A DNA stretch of 64,000 bases from Pseudonocardia nematodicida (GTDB lineage: Bacteria; Actinomycetota; Actinomycetes; Mycobacteriales; Pseudonocardiaceae). How positions within the stretch are numbered: the stretch's first letter is position 1; every line of letters starts with the position of its first letter. The DNA lies in assembly GCF_040105385.1 (NCBI RefSeq), contig NZ_JBEDNQ010000008.1:124001-188000 (forward strand), given 5' to 3'. A program made the translations under genes and the position numbers. This document shows positions 26,981 to 34,968 of this stretch, in pieces. The notes below the pieces were generated by a model. The model did no database searches. It had not been told where the DNA came from and worked only from the letters and a program-made list of their open reading frames with translations.

Positions 26981-27784
26981 TTAGCCGATATCCCGGTTAT
27001 CCATCGCGATAACCGGGATATCTGTCGACACTTGTACCTCGGTGGCTGCAGGTGCCCAGGGTTCCGACAGGGCTTGCACGTCGATGGCGGCCTCCGCGGC
27101 CTCGGTCGAGCGGACCAGCAGCAGGGCCGTCAGCGGGCCGTCGCGCTGGGTCAGCGCCTCGAAGATCCGCTCCTGCAGGGCCAGGGAGGCCGCCGGCCGT
27201 CCCTCGACCCCGAGCGAGGCGTAGCGCAGGACCAGCGTGCGCAGCGCGAGCGAGTCGAGGATCCCGCGCAGGGTGTCGTTGCCGGCGATCCGGAGGAACT
27301 GGCTCTGCCAGTCCACGTGGCCCCAGAAGTAGCCGGCGACATCACCCGCCGTGACGGACCGCCGCATCCCGGCGAGCCGTCGCCGCAGCACCGCGATGTC
27401 GTGGTCGGTGACCCGCTGCGCCATCAGCTCGCCGACCAGGGCCAGCAGGTGGCGCCGGACGAAGTAGATCTCGCGGATCCGTTCCGCGGTGAACGAGGTC
27501 ACCCGGGGGCGGCGGCGGGCCCGGATCTCGACCAGCCCCTCGGACTCCAGGAGCATCAACGCCTCCCGGACCGGGGTCCGGCTCACCGCGAACCGGCGTG
27601 CGAGGTCGACGGAGTTCACCTCCTGCCCGGGGCGCAGGTCACCCTCGACGATGCCGGTGGCGATCCAGATCGCGACCTGCACGACCGCCGACTCCCGCCG
27701 GCCCTCGGTGCGCAGCAGCCGGGCGAGCTCGGTCGCGCCGTCGCTCGCGGGCGAGGCGGGGAGCGACTCAGGCGTCGGTGGCAC
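26981..27784 (-). CDS. GntR-family regulator 1 of the TGTCGACA cluster (FadR subfamily)
   Basis: A 267-residue GntR regulator with a GTG start. The winged helix (about residues 30-90) has VNSVDLARRFAVSRTPVREALMLLESEGLVEIRARRR split by its conserved core; the FCD domain (about 105-225) contains REIYFVRRHLLALVGELMAQR. It is strikingly similar to the second regulator at 42953-43681: blocks SRTPVREALMLLESEGLVEI and IREIYFVRR are almost identical. The last 25 or so residues, from about SEPWAP on, have no counterpart in the paralog and are encoded by a TGTCGACA site and a perfect inverted repeat, as if the frame had run into its downstream control region. It overlaps the small upstream gene by 17 bases. 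Confidence 0.9.
   Translation of the reverse strand: MPPTPESLPASPASDGATELARLLRTEGRRESAVVQVAIWIATGIVEGDLRPGQEVNSVDLARRFAVSRTPVREALMLLESEGLVEIRARRRPRVTSFTAERIREIYFVRRHLLALVGELMAQRVTDHDIAVLRRRLAGMRRSVTAGDVAGYFWGHVDWQSQFLRIAGNDTLRGILDSLALRTLVLRYASLGVEGRPAASLALQERIFEALTQRDGPLTALLLVRSTEAAEAAIDVQALSEPWAPAATEVQVSTDIPVIAMDNRDIG
26987..27022. repeat. Perfect 15-bp inverted repeat at the end of the GntR gene
   Basis: GATATCCCGGTTATC and GATAACCGGGATATC flank the 6 bases CATCGC. The repeat ends within 5 bp of the GntR stop and directly adjoins a TGTCGACA palindrome (27023-27030). It could terminate transcription, or be an operator in front of the CMD gene 60 bp further on. Confidence 0.7.
27023..27030. 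promoter_or_regulatory. TGTCGACA site next to GntR 1 and the CMD gene
   Basis: One of the palindromes of the 27-53 kb cluster, 95 bp upstream of the CMD start and inside the extended 3' end of the GntR 1 frame. A related TGGCGACA lies at 26971-26978. Because it is within a coding frame it is weaker evidence than the intergenic copies. Confidence 0.4.
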
Positions 27785-28046
27785 GGGAGGCGACGGGGCC
27801 GGAGGCGACGGGGCCGGGCTCGGCGCGGAGGAGCAGCCGGGCGCGGTCGGCCGCCCGGCGCAGCGCCGAGGTCTCGGTGCTGTCGACGGCGTCGGGGAAC
27901 AGGGTGCGCCCCTCGGGCGTGCGGATGACGACCACCCAGTCGGGCTCCTCGTCGGTGTCCGGGGCCGGTTGGTGGCGGACGTCGAACCGGTAGCCGGCCC
28001 GCTGCAGCTCCGGGAACGGGGGCTGCGCGAGCGCGGCGGCCTTCAC
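27768..28046 (-). CDS. Small conserved-type hypothetical protein
   Basis: A 92-residue protein with a GTG start overlapping the amidohydrolase stop by 4 bases (28043-28046), and overlapping the following GntR gene by 17 bases. It begins VKAAALAQPPFPELQRAG and contains PDWVVVIRTPEGRTLF and TETSALRRAADRARLLL, a compact alpha/beta protein without signal or membrane segment. The tight coupling on both sides argues that it is translated. I do not recognise the family. The C-terminus is low-complexity (two GPVAS repeats). Confidence 0.6.
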   Translation of the reverse strand: MKAAALAQPPFPELQRAGYRFDVRHQPAPDTDEEPDWVVVIRTPEGRTLFPDAVDSTETSALRRAADRARLLLRAEPGPVASGPVASRATDA

Positions 28047-29308
28047 GCCGGCACCCGGGTCGGCGCCGCGCCGCGCCGGGCGTGGTCGAGCTTGTGCACC
28101 CGGCCGTCCTTCAGGATCACGGCGAGGTTCCCGGGGTGCTCCAGCAGCGTGACGTCGGCGGTGGGGTCGCCCTCGACCAGCAGCAGGTCGGCGAGGTGGC
28201 CCTCGCGGACCAGACCCAGCTCGTGGCCCATGCCCATGACCTGGCCGCCGTACTCGGTGGCGCACCGCAGGGCCTCGGCCGGGCTCATCCCGAACCACTC
28301 GACGAACAGCCGCAGGTCGCGGGCGTTGCGCCCGATCGGGTTGAACGGGAACCCGTAGTCGCCCCCGATGAGCAGCCGGACCCCGCGGCGGTGCAGCTCG
28401 CGGGCCACCCGGCAGACGCTCTGGTAGGTCTCCCTGGTCTCCATCTCCTCGGTCGCCGGGTGGTCCTCGTCGTTCAGGTGGGCCCAGACGATGCCGGGGG
28501 TCGGGGCGACGAACACCCGGTCCCGGGCCGCTACGAGGGCGTCGACGGCGGCGGCGTCGGCGAAGCTCGCGTGGTAGATCGTGCGCACCCCGTACCGCAC
28601 CGCGAGCGTGATCGCCTCGGCGGAGTGGGCGTGCGCGATGAGCCACACGTCGCGTTCGCGGGCGGTCTCGGCCGCGGCGGCGACCTCCTGCTCGGTGAAC
28701 TGCAGGATGCGCGACGTGCCGGGCACGACGGCGCTCTCCCCGGTGAGGGTGAGCTTCACACTGTCCACGCCGAGGTCGGCCATCGCGTGCACGAAGTCGA
28801 CGATCGACCGCGGGTCCGAGGCGCGCTCGGCGGTGCCGGGGAACTGCGGCGCGTCCGGCGACACGATCCCGGCGCTGCCCTCCCAGGAGGTGGTGCGCAG
28901 CCGCGGGCCGGGCAGCCAGCCCTGGTCGAACGCGGCCCGGGCGGCCAGGTCGGTCGCCGGCAGCCGGTTGCCGCCCGAGTGGCAGCTCGTGAAACCGTGG
29001 TCGAGCAGTACCCGGCCGCAGTGCGCGACGAGCAGGGCCTTCTCGGCGTCGCTCTCCCGGCGGGTGGCGGTGTGCTCGACCGAGGACCCGAACCCGAGGT
29101 GGGTGTGACCGTCGACGAGGCCGGGCATCAGCACCGCCCCGCGCCCGTCGACGACCTCCACGTCCTCGGCGGCGGGGGCGAGCACATCGGCGAGCGCGCC
29201 GCGGGCGGTGACCCGCTCGATCCGGTTGCCCCGGACCAGCACGTCCGCCGGGAACGGTGCGGTGCCGGTCCCGTCGAACACGTCGGCGTTGACGAAGAGG
29301 TACGACAC
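28043..29308 (-). CDS. Metal-dependent amidohydrolase
   Basis: A 421-residue amidohydrolase (imidazolonepropionase/prolidase-like group). The GTG at 29308 follows AGAGGAGC. The first metal motif is LVDGHTHLGFG, later ligands are suggested by LIAHAHSAE and the Asp in IGGDYGFPFNP; a Lys in DSVKLTLTG could be the carbamylated residue. C-terminal GHLADLLLVEGDP is the standard closing of the beta-sandwich domain. It should hydrolyse a C-N or lactone bond in a ring or amide. It diverges from the 2-hydroxyacid dehydrogenase across a TGTCGACA-bearing promoter and leads an operon with a small protein, GntR 1 and perhaps CMD. Confidence 0.88.
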   Translation of the reverse strand: MSYLFVNADVFDGTGTAPFPADVLVRGNRIERVTARGALADVLAPAAEDVEVVDGRGAVLMPGLVDGHTHLGFGSSVEHTATRRESDAEKALLVAHCGRVLLDHGFTSCHSGGNRLPATDLAARAAFDQGWLPGPRLRTTSWEGSAGIVSPDAPQFPGTAERASDPRSIVDFVHAMADLGVDSVKLTLTGESAVVPGTSRILQFTEQEVAAAAETARERDVWLIAHAHSAEAITLAVRYGVRTIYHASFADAAAVDALVAARDRVFVAPTPGIVWAHLNDEDHPATEEMETRETYQSVCRVARELHRRGVRLLIGGDYGFPFNPIGRNARDLRLFVEWFGMSPAEALRCATEYGGQVMGMGHELGLVREGHLADLLLVEGDPTADVTLLEHPGNLAVILKDGRVHKLDHARRGAAPTRVPA

Positions 29309-29380
29309 ACGGGCTCCTCTCGTGGGTGGGGCCGACCGTGCGGCCGCCGGGGATCACTGTGGCCGGCTACGCCGGTTATG

Positions 29381-29451
29381 TGTCGACAGTACTCGACGAC
29401 AGGCCCGGGGTGTATCCCGTAGAGCCAGGTTCGTTGGATACAGTGTCGGCA
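29381..29451. promoter_or_regulatory. TGTCGACA operator pair, amidohydrolase / dehydrogenase promoter
   Basis: TGTCGACA at 29381-29388 and TGTCGGCA (one mismatch) at 29444-29451, 63 bp apart, lie in the 207-bp divergent region. Read toward the amidohydrolase, the first site is followed after one base by ATAACC, a possible -10 element. Confidence 0.6.
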
Positions 29452-29515
29452 CTTCAGGTGCATCTGCTCGTGCAGCTCTGCACGTTCGGCTCTGTTCGTT
29501 CAGCAAGGAGGCCCC

Positions 29516-30484
29516 GTGGCACCCGTCCGCATCGCCGTGCTCGATGACTACCAGGACATCGCGCTCCGCTCGGCGGACTGGGAGGTGCTCCGGGAGCGTG
29601 CCGACGTCGCCGAGATCCGGGTGCTGCGTGAGCACCTCGACCCGGACCGGCTGGTCGCGGAGATCGGCGACTGCGAGGTCGTCGTCGCCATGCGCGAGCG
29701 CACGGCGTTCCCCCGCGGCGTGCTCGCCCGGCTCGGGTCGCTGCGCCTGCTGGTGACCACCGGGATGATCAACGCCTCGATCGACCTCGAGGCGGCCGCG
29801 GCGCAGGGGGTGACCGTGTGTGGCACGAGCGGGCGCGGGCCGGACACCGCCGAGCTGGCCTGGGCCCTGGTCATGGACCTGGTGCGGGGGGTCACCGCCG
29901 CCGACCGCGGCGTGCGGGACGGGCGGTGGCAGACCGGGGTGCCCGGCCGCCGGCTCGAGGGGCTCGTCGTCGGCCTCGTCGGCCTGGGTGGCATCGGCAC
30001 CCAGGTCGCCCGCTACGCGCACGCCTTCGGGTGTGCCGTGCGGGCGTGGAGCCCCAACCTGACCGAGGAGCGGGCGGCGGCGGTCGGGGTCCGCGCCGTC
30101 GGGAAGGACGAGCTGTTCGCCGGCTCGGACGTCGTCTCGATCCACCTCAAGCTCTCCGAGCGCTCCCGCGGGCTCGTCGCCCGCCCGGAGCTGGAGCTGG
30201 TCGGTCCCGGGGGTTACCTGGTGAACACCTCCCGAGGCCCGATCGTGGTCGAGGACGACCTCGTCGCGGCCCTGCGCGACGGCGTGATCGCCGGGGCGGC
30301 CCTGGACACCTTCGACGTCGAGCCGCTGCCCGCCGACCACCCCCTGCGCGCGGAGCCGCGGGCGGTGCTCACCCCGCACCTGGGCTACGTCACCGCCGAG
30401 GTGATGTCGGTCTTCCACGGCGACGCAGTCGCCGACGTCGTGTCCTGGTTGGACGGAGCGCCGGTGCGGGTGCTGGGGACCTGA
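29516..30484 (+). CDS. D-isomer-specific 2-hydroxyacid dehydrogenase
   Basis: A 322-residue NAD(P)-dependent dehydrogenase interconverting 2-oxo and 2-hydroxy acids (also found for phosphoglycerate-like or hydroxypyruvate substrates). The GTG start follows a strong AAGGAGG. The dinucleotide motif is GLVGLGGIGTQVA, the catalytic Arg lies in VNTSRGPIV, the Glu in DTFDVEPLP and the His in LTPHLGYV. It lies under the divergent TGTCGACA promoter. Its last 100 bases overlap the end of the convergent flavoprotein gene. Substrate unknown, but it fits an alpha-keto/alpha-hydroxy acid step within this cluster. Confidence 0.9.
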   Translation: MAPVRIAVLDDYQDIALRSADWEVLRERADVAEIRVLREHLDPDRLVAEIGDCEVVVAMRERTAFPRGVLARLGSLRLLVTTGMINASIDLEAAAAQGVTVCGTSGRGPDTAELAWALVMDLVRGVTAADRGVRDGRWQTGVPGRRLEGLVVGLVGLGGIGTQVARYAHAFGCAVRAWSPNLTEERAAAVGVRAVGKDELFAGSDVVSIHLKLSERSRGLVARPELELVGPGGYLVNTSRGPIVVEDDLVAALRDGVIAGAALDTFDVEPLPADHPLRAEPRAVLTPHLGYVTAEVMSVFHGDAVADVVSWLDGAPVRVLGT

Positions 30485-31890
30485 GACGCGACCGCGTCGG
30501 CCACCGCGACCGGGCCGAACACGAGACCGTCGGTGAGCGCGCACCCGTGCTGGATCAGGTGCCCCCAGATCGAGCCGTTGTCGCCGATCGCGTACAGCCC
30601 CGGCACGGCGGCGCCGTCGTGGTCGAGCACCCGGGCCCGCTCGTCGCGGCGCGGACCGCCGGCGGTGGTGGCCAGGCCGGGCTCGACCGGCACGGCGTGG
30701 TACGGGCCGGCGCCGAGCGGGCGCATCGAGGCGGCGGGCCGGGCGAACTCCGGGTCGGCACCGCGCGCGGCGTACCCGTCGTAGGCCCGCACCGTCGCGG
30801 CGAGCGTTCCGGCCGGCAGGTCCAGCTGTGCGGCCAGGTCGGCGAGGTCGTCGGCGCGCCGGATCCACCCCGCCGCGAGCTCCGCGCCGTTGTCGGTGGA
30901 CCACGGGTGCGGGTTCGGGGAGCGGGTCGGCGACAGCGGCCCGCTGCGGAGCAGGTCCCCGCCGAAGACCAGGTACAGCGGCAGGCGCGGGACGTTGGGC
31001 CGGTCGGGCCGGAAGTCGCCGTGGAGGCGGAGCCGGTCGTGGGTCTCCCGGCCGGTCTCGGCCAGCAGGCGGTGCCCGCCGCCGTCGACGATCAGGTGTG
31101 CCGGGTGGGTCGGCATGATCGGGTAGGCCACCGGCTGCCCGGGCGCGCGGTGGCTCCAGAAGCCGAAGGAGTTGCTCATGTGCCACAGCGCAGCGCCGGC
31201 CTCCTGGGCCAGGCGCAGCCCGTCACCGGTGTCCTCGGGGTGGCTGACCCCGACCGCCGCCCCCACCGGCAGGTAGGTCTCGCAGAGCGCGGGGTCGCCC
31301 TGGAAACCCCCGGTGGCGAGCACGACACCGGCCCGCGCCGCGACGACGCGCTCGATCCCCCCGACCCGGGCGCGGACCCCGACGACCCGCCCGCCGTCGC
31401 GGACCAGCGCCGTGACCCGAGCGTCGGGCACCGGGTGCACTCCGCGGGCGTCGAGCGCCGACGCGAGCACCCGCCACAGCGCGGGACCGGGGCCCTCGGG
31501 GCCCTCCACGGTGTAGAACCGCACCCCGTCGGAGCCCGGCAGGTTCGGCCAGCAGTTCGCGACGCCGCCCGGCCCCGGCCCGGTGGTCCGGGTGCGGGCC
31601 CCGAGCGCCTCCAGCCTGCCGCGCAGCGGCGCGAGGTGCTCGAGGTAGGCGGTGAGCACCCGCTCCGGGGTGCGCCCGAAACAGAGCGCGACCAGGTGGG
31701 CCAGCGCGTCCGGGCCGGTCAGCTCGAGCAGGTTGCCGGCCGAGTAGCGGCTGTTCCCGCCCGCCGAACCGGCCTTCTCCAGCAGGCACACATCGAGGCC
31801 CGCGTCGTGGGCGGCGATCGCCGCCGCGGCGCCGGCCGAGCCGGCGCCCACGACGACGAGGTCCACCTCGTGCTCGGGTGGCTGGGGCAT
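30385..31890 (-). CDS. FAD-dependent oxidoreductase (fumarate reductase / KstD-like flavoprotein)
   Basis: A 501-residue flavoprotein of the FAD_binding_2 group. The ADP-binding motif is VVVGAGSAGAAAAIAAHDAG, followed by LLEKAGSAGGNSRYSAGN. The later GVVLATGGFQGDP and GLYAIGDNGSIWGHLIQHG segments (FAD site) are typical of fumarate reductase and 3-ketosteroid dehydrogenase relatives, which put in or remove a double bond next to a carbonyl. The ATG at 31890 lies 20 bp after the CoA transferase gene. The final 33 or so residues are encoded antisense to the convergent dehydrogenase and look non-conserved. Probably acts on a CoA-ester or cyclic enone in the same pathway. Confidence 0.85.
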   Translation of the reverse strand: MPQPPEHEVDLVVVGAGSAGAAAAIAAHDAGLDVCLLEKAGSAGGNSRYSAGNLLELTGPDALAHLVALCFGRTPERVLTAYLEHLAPLRGRLEALGARTRTTGPGPGGVANCWPNLPGSDGVRFYTVEGPEGPGPALWRVLASALDARGVHPVPDARVTALVRDGGRVVGVRARVGGIERVVAARAGVVLATGGFQGDPALCETYLPVGAAVGVSHPEDTGDGLRLAQEAGAALWHMSNSFGFWSHRAPGQPVAYPIMPTHPAHLIVDGGGHRLLAETGRETHDRLRLHGDFRPDRPNVPRLPLYLVFGGDLLRSGPLSPTRSPNPHPWSTDNGAELAAGWIRRADDLADLAAQLDLPAGTLAATVRAYDGYAARGADPEFARPAASMRPLGAGPYHAVPVEPGLATTAGGPRRDERARVLDHDGAAVPGLYAIGDNGSIWGHLIQHGCALTDGLVFGPVAVADAVASQVPSTRTGAPSNQDTTSATASPWKTDITSAVT

Positions 31891-31910
31891 GGGACTCCTC
31901 GTCGTGGTCG

Positions 31911-33203
31911 TCAGTCCGCGCCGGCGCCGCTCGGGGCGGGAGTTCCGGAGGCGGCGGGTGCCGCGGGGGCGGCCGGGTCCGGTGCCGGGGCCGCGCCGTC
32001 GACCGCCCCCGCGGCCTGCAGCGTGTCGACGGCCTCGGCCGAGTAGCCGATCTCCTCCAGGACCGCCCGGGTGTCGGCGCCCAGCGCCGGGGGATAGGTG
32101 CCGGCCGGCGGTGCGGCGTCCATCCACCGCAGCGGCGTGCCGACCGTCTCCACCCGGTGCCCGGCGCCGTCGTCGAGCAGCACGGTCATGTCGCGACCGG
32201 CCGTGCGGGCGTCGTCGAGGGCCTCGGGGACCGTCTTGATCGGCGCGGCCGGTACCGAGTGCTCGACGAGCCGGTCCACCCACTCCGCGGCCGGGCGCCG
32301 GAGGAACGCCTCCTCCAGCAGCGGGGCGAGCTCGTCCTCGTGCGCGAGCCGGGCCCTCGCGCTGGCGAACCGGGCGTCGCGCGTCAGGTCGTCGACGCCG
32401 AGCACCGCGCACAGCGCGGCCCACATCCGCTGGGTGTTGGCCGCCACGACGAGCTCCCGGCCGTCCCCGGCACGGAAGCTGCGGTAGGTCGGGATCGAGT
32501 CGTGCCGGCTGCCCTGCGGCGGCGGCGTGATCCCGGCGACGGTCGCGTACACGGCCTGGTAGGACAGCATCGACAGCTGCCCGTCCAGCATCGCGACGTC
32601 CGCCCAGCGCCCCTCGCCGGTCCGGGACCGCTCCACGAGGGCGGCGAGCGCGGCCATCACCGCGTACATCCCGCCGACGAGGTCACCGGCCGGGACCCCG
32701 AGCCGCATGGCGTCGGCGCCGGGGACGCCGGTCAGACTCATCACCCCCGACAGCGCCTGGACGACGATGTCGTAGGCCGGGCGGTCCCGCCACGGGCCGG
32801 TCTGCCCGAACCCGCTGATCGAGACCCAGACCAGCGCCGGGTGCCGGGCGCGCATCCGCTCCGGGTCGAGCCCGAGGCGCGCGGCCACCCCGGGCCGGAA
32901 GTTCTCGACGACCACGTCCACCGACCCGGCGAGGTCGCGGGCCACCTGCTGGCCCGCACCCGTCTTCAGGTCGACGACCACGCTGCGCTTGCTGCGGTTG
33001 TGGCTGAGGAAGTAGGCGCTGTCGGCCCCCACGAAGTGCGGCGGGATCTGCCGGCTGGAGTCCCCGTCGGGGGCCTCCAGCTTGATCACCTCGGCGCCGA
33101 GGTCGGCCAGGATCTGGGTGCAGAAGGGCCCGGACAGGAACGTCGTCAGGTCCAGGACCCGCACGCCGTCCAGGGGGCCGGGGCGGGTGTCCACGTGGTC
33201 CAT
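31911..33203 (-). CDS. CaiB/BaiF-type family III CoA transferase
   Basis: A 430-residue class III CoA transferase. It begins MDHVDTRPGPLDGVRVLDLT, and continues with LADLGAEVIKLEAPDGD and VVENFRPGVAARLGLD, the diagnostic family pattern. The nucleophilic Asp is in PAGDLVGGMYAVMAAL. It should move CoA from a donor such as succinyl-CoA onto an organic acid, activating it for the thiolase encoded one base upstream of its ATG. The last 40 residues are an Ala/Pro-rich tail without family counterpart. The frame extends to 33266, but the ATG directly behind the thiolase stop is the better start. Confidence 0.9.
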   Translation of the reverse strand: MDHVDTRPGPLDGVRVLDLTTFLSGPFCTQILADLGAEVIKLEAPDGDSSRQIPPHFVGADSAYFLSHNRSKRSVVVDLKTGAGQQVARDLAGSVDVVVENFRPGVAARLGLDPERMRARHPALVWVSISGFGQTGPWRDRPAYDIVVQALSGVMSLTGVPGADAMRLGVPAGDLVGGMYAVMAALAALVERSRTGEGRWADVAMLDGQLSMLSYQAVYATVAGITPPPQGSRHDSIPTYRSFRAGDGRELVVAANTQRMWAALCAVLGVDDLTRDARFASARARLAHEDELAPLLEEAFLRRPAAEWVDRLVEHSVPAAPIKTVPEALDDARTAGRDMTVLLDDGAGHRVETVGTPLRWMDAAPPAGTYPPALGADTRAVLEEIGYSAEAVDTLQAAGAVDGAAPAPDPAAPAAPAASGTPAPSGAGAD

Positions 33204-33204
33204 G

Positions 33205-34386
33205 TCAGCCGGCCCGCAGCACGTGCACCGTGCAGGCGCCGTGGTCGAGACCGGCGATGCCGCCACCGGTCACGTGGGTCAGCGCCGTGCGGGCCCCCTC
33301 GACCTGCCGGTCGCCCGCGGTGCCGGTGAGCTGCCAGAACGCCTCGGCGACCTGGGCGGTGCCGCTGGCCCCGACCGGGTGCCCCTTGGCCAGCAGGCCG
33401 CCGCTCGGGTTGACGACCACCCGGCCGCCGAAGGTCGTCTCGCCCGAGCGGAGCAGCTTGCCGGCCTCGCCCACCGGGCACAGGCCGAGTGCCTCGTAGT
33501 AGATGAGCTCGGCGATGCTGAAGGCGTCGTGCAGCTCGACGACGTCGAGCTCGTCGGGGCCCATCCCGGCGGCCTCGTAGGCGTCCCTGGCCGAGGCGAA
33601 GGTGATCTCCGGATGGAGCATGTCGCGGGCGCCGAGGTCCATCTCGCCGGAGTGCAGGACCGACGCGAGGATCCGGACGGCCGGCCCGTCGAGCTCGGCC
33701 CGCGCCCGATCGGACACCAGCACCACCGCCGCCGCACCGTCGCCGGTCGGGCAGCACATGAACAGCGTCAGCGGGTCGGCGATCGGGCGGGACGCGAGCA
33801 CCTGCTCCGCGGTGACCTCCGAGCGTAGCTGGGCGTAGGGGTTGCGCGCGCCGTGCCGGCGGGCCTTCACGCTGACGGCGGCCAGGTCGTCGATCGTGCC
33901 GCGCTCGTGCAGGTAGCGGCGGGCCCGCATCGCGTACAGCGCGGGCATGACCATCCCGCGCCGGACCTCGGGGTCCTCGGTCACCAGCGGCAGCGTGCCC
34001 CCGCCGAACTGGGTCAGCTTCTCGACCCCGACGACCAGGACGACGTCGTACTCGCCGGCGGCCACCGCCCGGGCGGCCAGGTGCACGGCGCTGGCGCCGC
34101 CGGAACAGGCGTTGTCCACGTTGACCACCGGGAGCCCGCCGAGCCCGATCTCCTTGAGGACGCGCTGGCCGGTGAGCATGCCGCCGAAGCTGTGGCCCAC
34201 GAACGCCGCCCGGACCCGCTCCCGGCCCAGCCCGGCGGCCGCGAGGGCGTCGAGAACCGGTCCGACGGCCAGTCCCGCGTAGCTCGACCGCCGGTGCCGC
34301 CCCATCGGGATCATGGCGGCGCCGACGACGTGGACCGGCGCCGGGAGGGCGGCGCTCCCCGTGCTCACGGCGCTCCCCGTGCTCAC
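33205..34386 (-). CDS. Thiolase-superfamily acyltransferase (SCP-x / acetyl-CoA acetyltransferase type)
   Basis: About 393 residues. The nucleophile Cys lies in VNVDNACSGGASAVHLAAR, a conserved His in ELHDAFSIAE, and the NPSGGLLAKGHPVGASG loop follows. The MCCPTGDGAAAVVLVSD block matches the SCP2-thiolase group. Its gene overlaps by 4 bases a DUF35 zinc-ribbon/OB-fold gene. In known systems (steroid side-chain Ltp2/ChsH2, benzylsuccinate BbsB/BbsA) such pairs form a complex that cleaves a C-C bond by retro-aldol or thiolysis. The GTG at 34386 starts an 18-bp tandem duplication; a second in-frame GTG is at 34368. Confidence 0.88.
   Translation of the reverse strand: MSTGSAVSTGSAALPAPVHVVGAAMIPMGRHRRSSYAGLAVGPVLDALAAAGLGRERVRAAFVGHSFGGMLTGQRVLKEIGLGGLPVVNVDNACSGGASAVHLAARAVAAGEYDVVLVVGVEKLTQFGGGTLPLVTEDPEVRRGMVMPALYAMRARRYLHERGTIDDLAAVSVKARRHGARNPYAQLRSEVTAEQVLASRPIADPLTLFMCCPTGDGAAAVVLVSDRARAELDGPAVRILASVLHSGEMDLGARDMLHPEITFASARDAYEAAGMGPDELDVVELHDAFSIAELIYYEALGLCPVGEAGKLLRSGETTFGGRVVVNPSGGLLAKGHPVGASGTAQVAEAFWQLTGTAGDRQVEGARTALTHVTGGGIAGLDHGACTVHVLRAG
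34351..34386. repeat. 18-bp tandem duplication at the thiolase start
   Basis: Two perfect copies, 34351-34368 and 34369-34386, of an 18-bp unit that on the minus strand codes V-S-T-G-S-A twice. Each copy carries a possible GTG start, so the duplication yields two start codons six residues apart. Confidence 0.9.
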
Positions 34387-34790
34387 CGGGCGTCCTTCGT
34401 GAAGCTCCAGTCGTCCGCACCCTCGGTCGCGACGACCCGCACGACGTCGCCGACCGCCCACTCGGCCCCGACCGGGTCGAGCAGGCCGAGCACCCGGACG
34501 CCGCCGTCGCCGGCACCGTCCATGTCCACGTAGCCGAGCGCGTACGGGGTGTCCCGGGTGGCGGAGACGTGGACCCGGGTCCACGAGTACAGGACGCCCG
34601 ACGACCCGACCGGGGCCTCGGCGGGCCGGCCGCCCGCGCAGACGTGGCACGTCATCCGGGCCGGGAACGCCCGTGCGCCGCACCCGGCGCACACCGATCC
34701 CAGCAACGCGAGGTCGCCGGACGGCGTCGTACTGGTCGAGGGCCCGGCAAGCAGGTCCTCGAGCGGGTCGCTTGGCTGCGTGGCGTGCAT
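34383..34790 (-). CDS. DUF35 zinc-ribbon / OB-fold protein, thiolase partner
   Basis: About 135 residues. An N-terminal zinc ribbon (CAGCG, then CHVCAG, two Cys pairs) leads into an OB-fold (VLYSWTRVHVS, LGYVDMDG, VRVLGLLDPVG, VGDVVRVVATE). Such proteins bind CoA substrates and dock on thiolase-like enzymes. The frame begins at an ATG (34814) lying on the TGTCGACA site at 34806-34813; I prefer the ATG at 34790, since the promoter and repressor site would otherwise be inside the gene, and leaderless starts are common in actinomycetes. It overlaps the thiolase start by 4 bases and leads a four-gene minus-strand operon ending with the flavoprotein. Confidence 0.85.
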   Translation of the reverse strand: MHATQPSDPLEDLLAGPSTSTTPSGDLALLGSVCAGCGARAFPARMTCHVCAGGRPAEAPVGSSGVLYSWTRVHVSATRDTPYALGYVDMDGAGDGGVRVLGLLDPVGAEWAVGDVVRVVATEGADDWSFTKDAR

Positions 34791-34805
34791 GAAGGGCGAG
34801 CCTAA

Positions 34806-34813
34806 TGTCGACA
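34806..34813 (-). promoter_or_regulatory. TGTCGACA operator of the DUF35-thiolase operon
   Basis: On the minus strand TTGACC, 8 bases, TGTCGACA, then TTAGGC form a promoter-like unit with 16 bases between the two boxes and the palindrome filling the right half of the spacer. A repressor bound here would block polymerase. It controls the thiolase, CoA transferase and flavoprotein operon. Confidence 0.6.
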
Positions 34814-34874
34814 CTTATCGGGGTCAATGCCGCCGCCGGTGCGCTCACGCGCTCCCGGAGCGACCTTCGAGCGG

Positions 34875-34905
34875 TGTTGACACCCGCAGGTGTCGACAGT
34901 ATTTT
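34875..34905 (+). promoter_or_regulatory. Promoter with embedded TGTCGACA operators for the 35-40 kb operon
   Basis: TTGACA (34877-34882) and TATTTT (34900-34905) are separated by 17 bases. TGTCGACA lies between them at 34891-34898, and a one-mismatch copy TGTTGACA overlaps the -35 box at 34875-34882. It is the best promoter in the window and drives the importer-led operon starting at 34969. Confidence 0.72.
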
Positions 34906-34968
34906 TCGGCGAGTCGCCCGTCACACCTCGAGCGAGACGGAGCGCGGAATCCAACGGAGGGTCCCACC

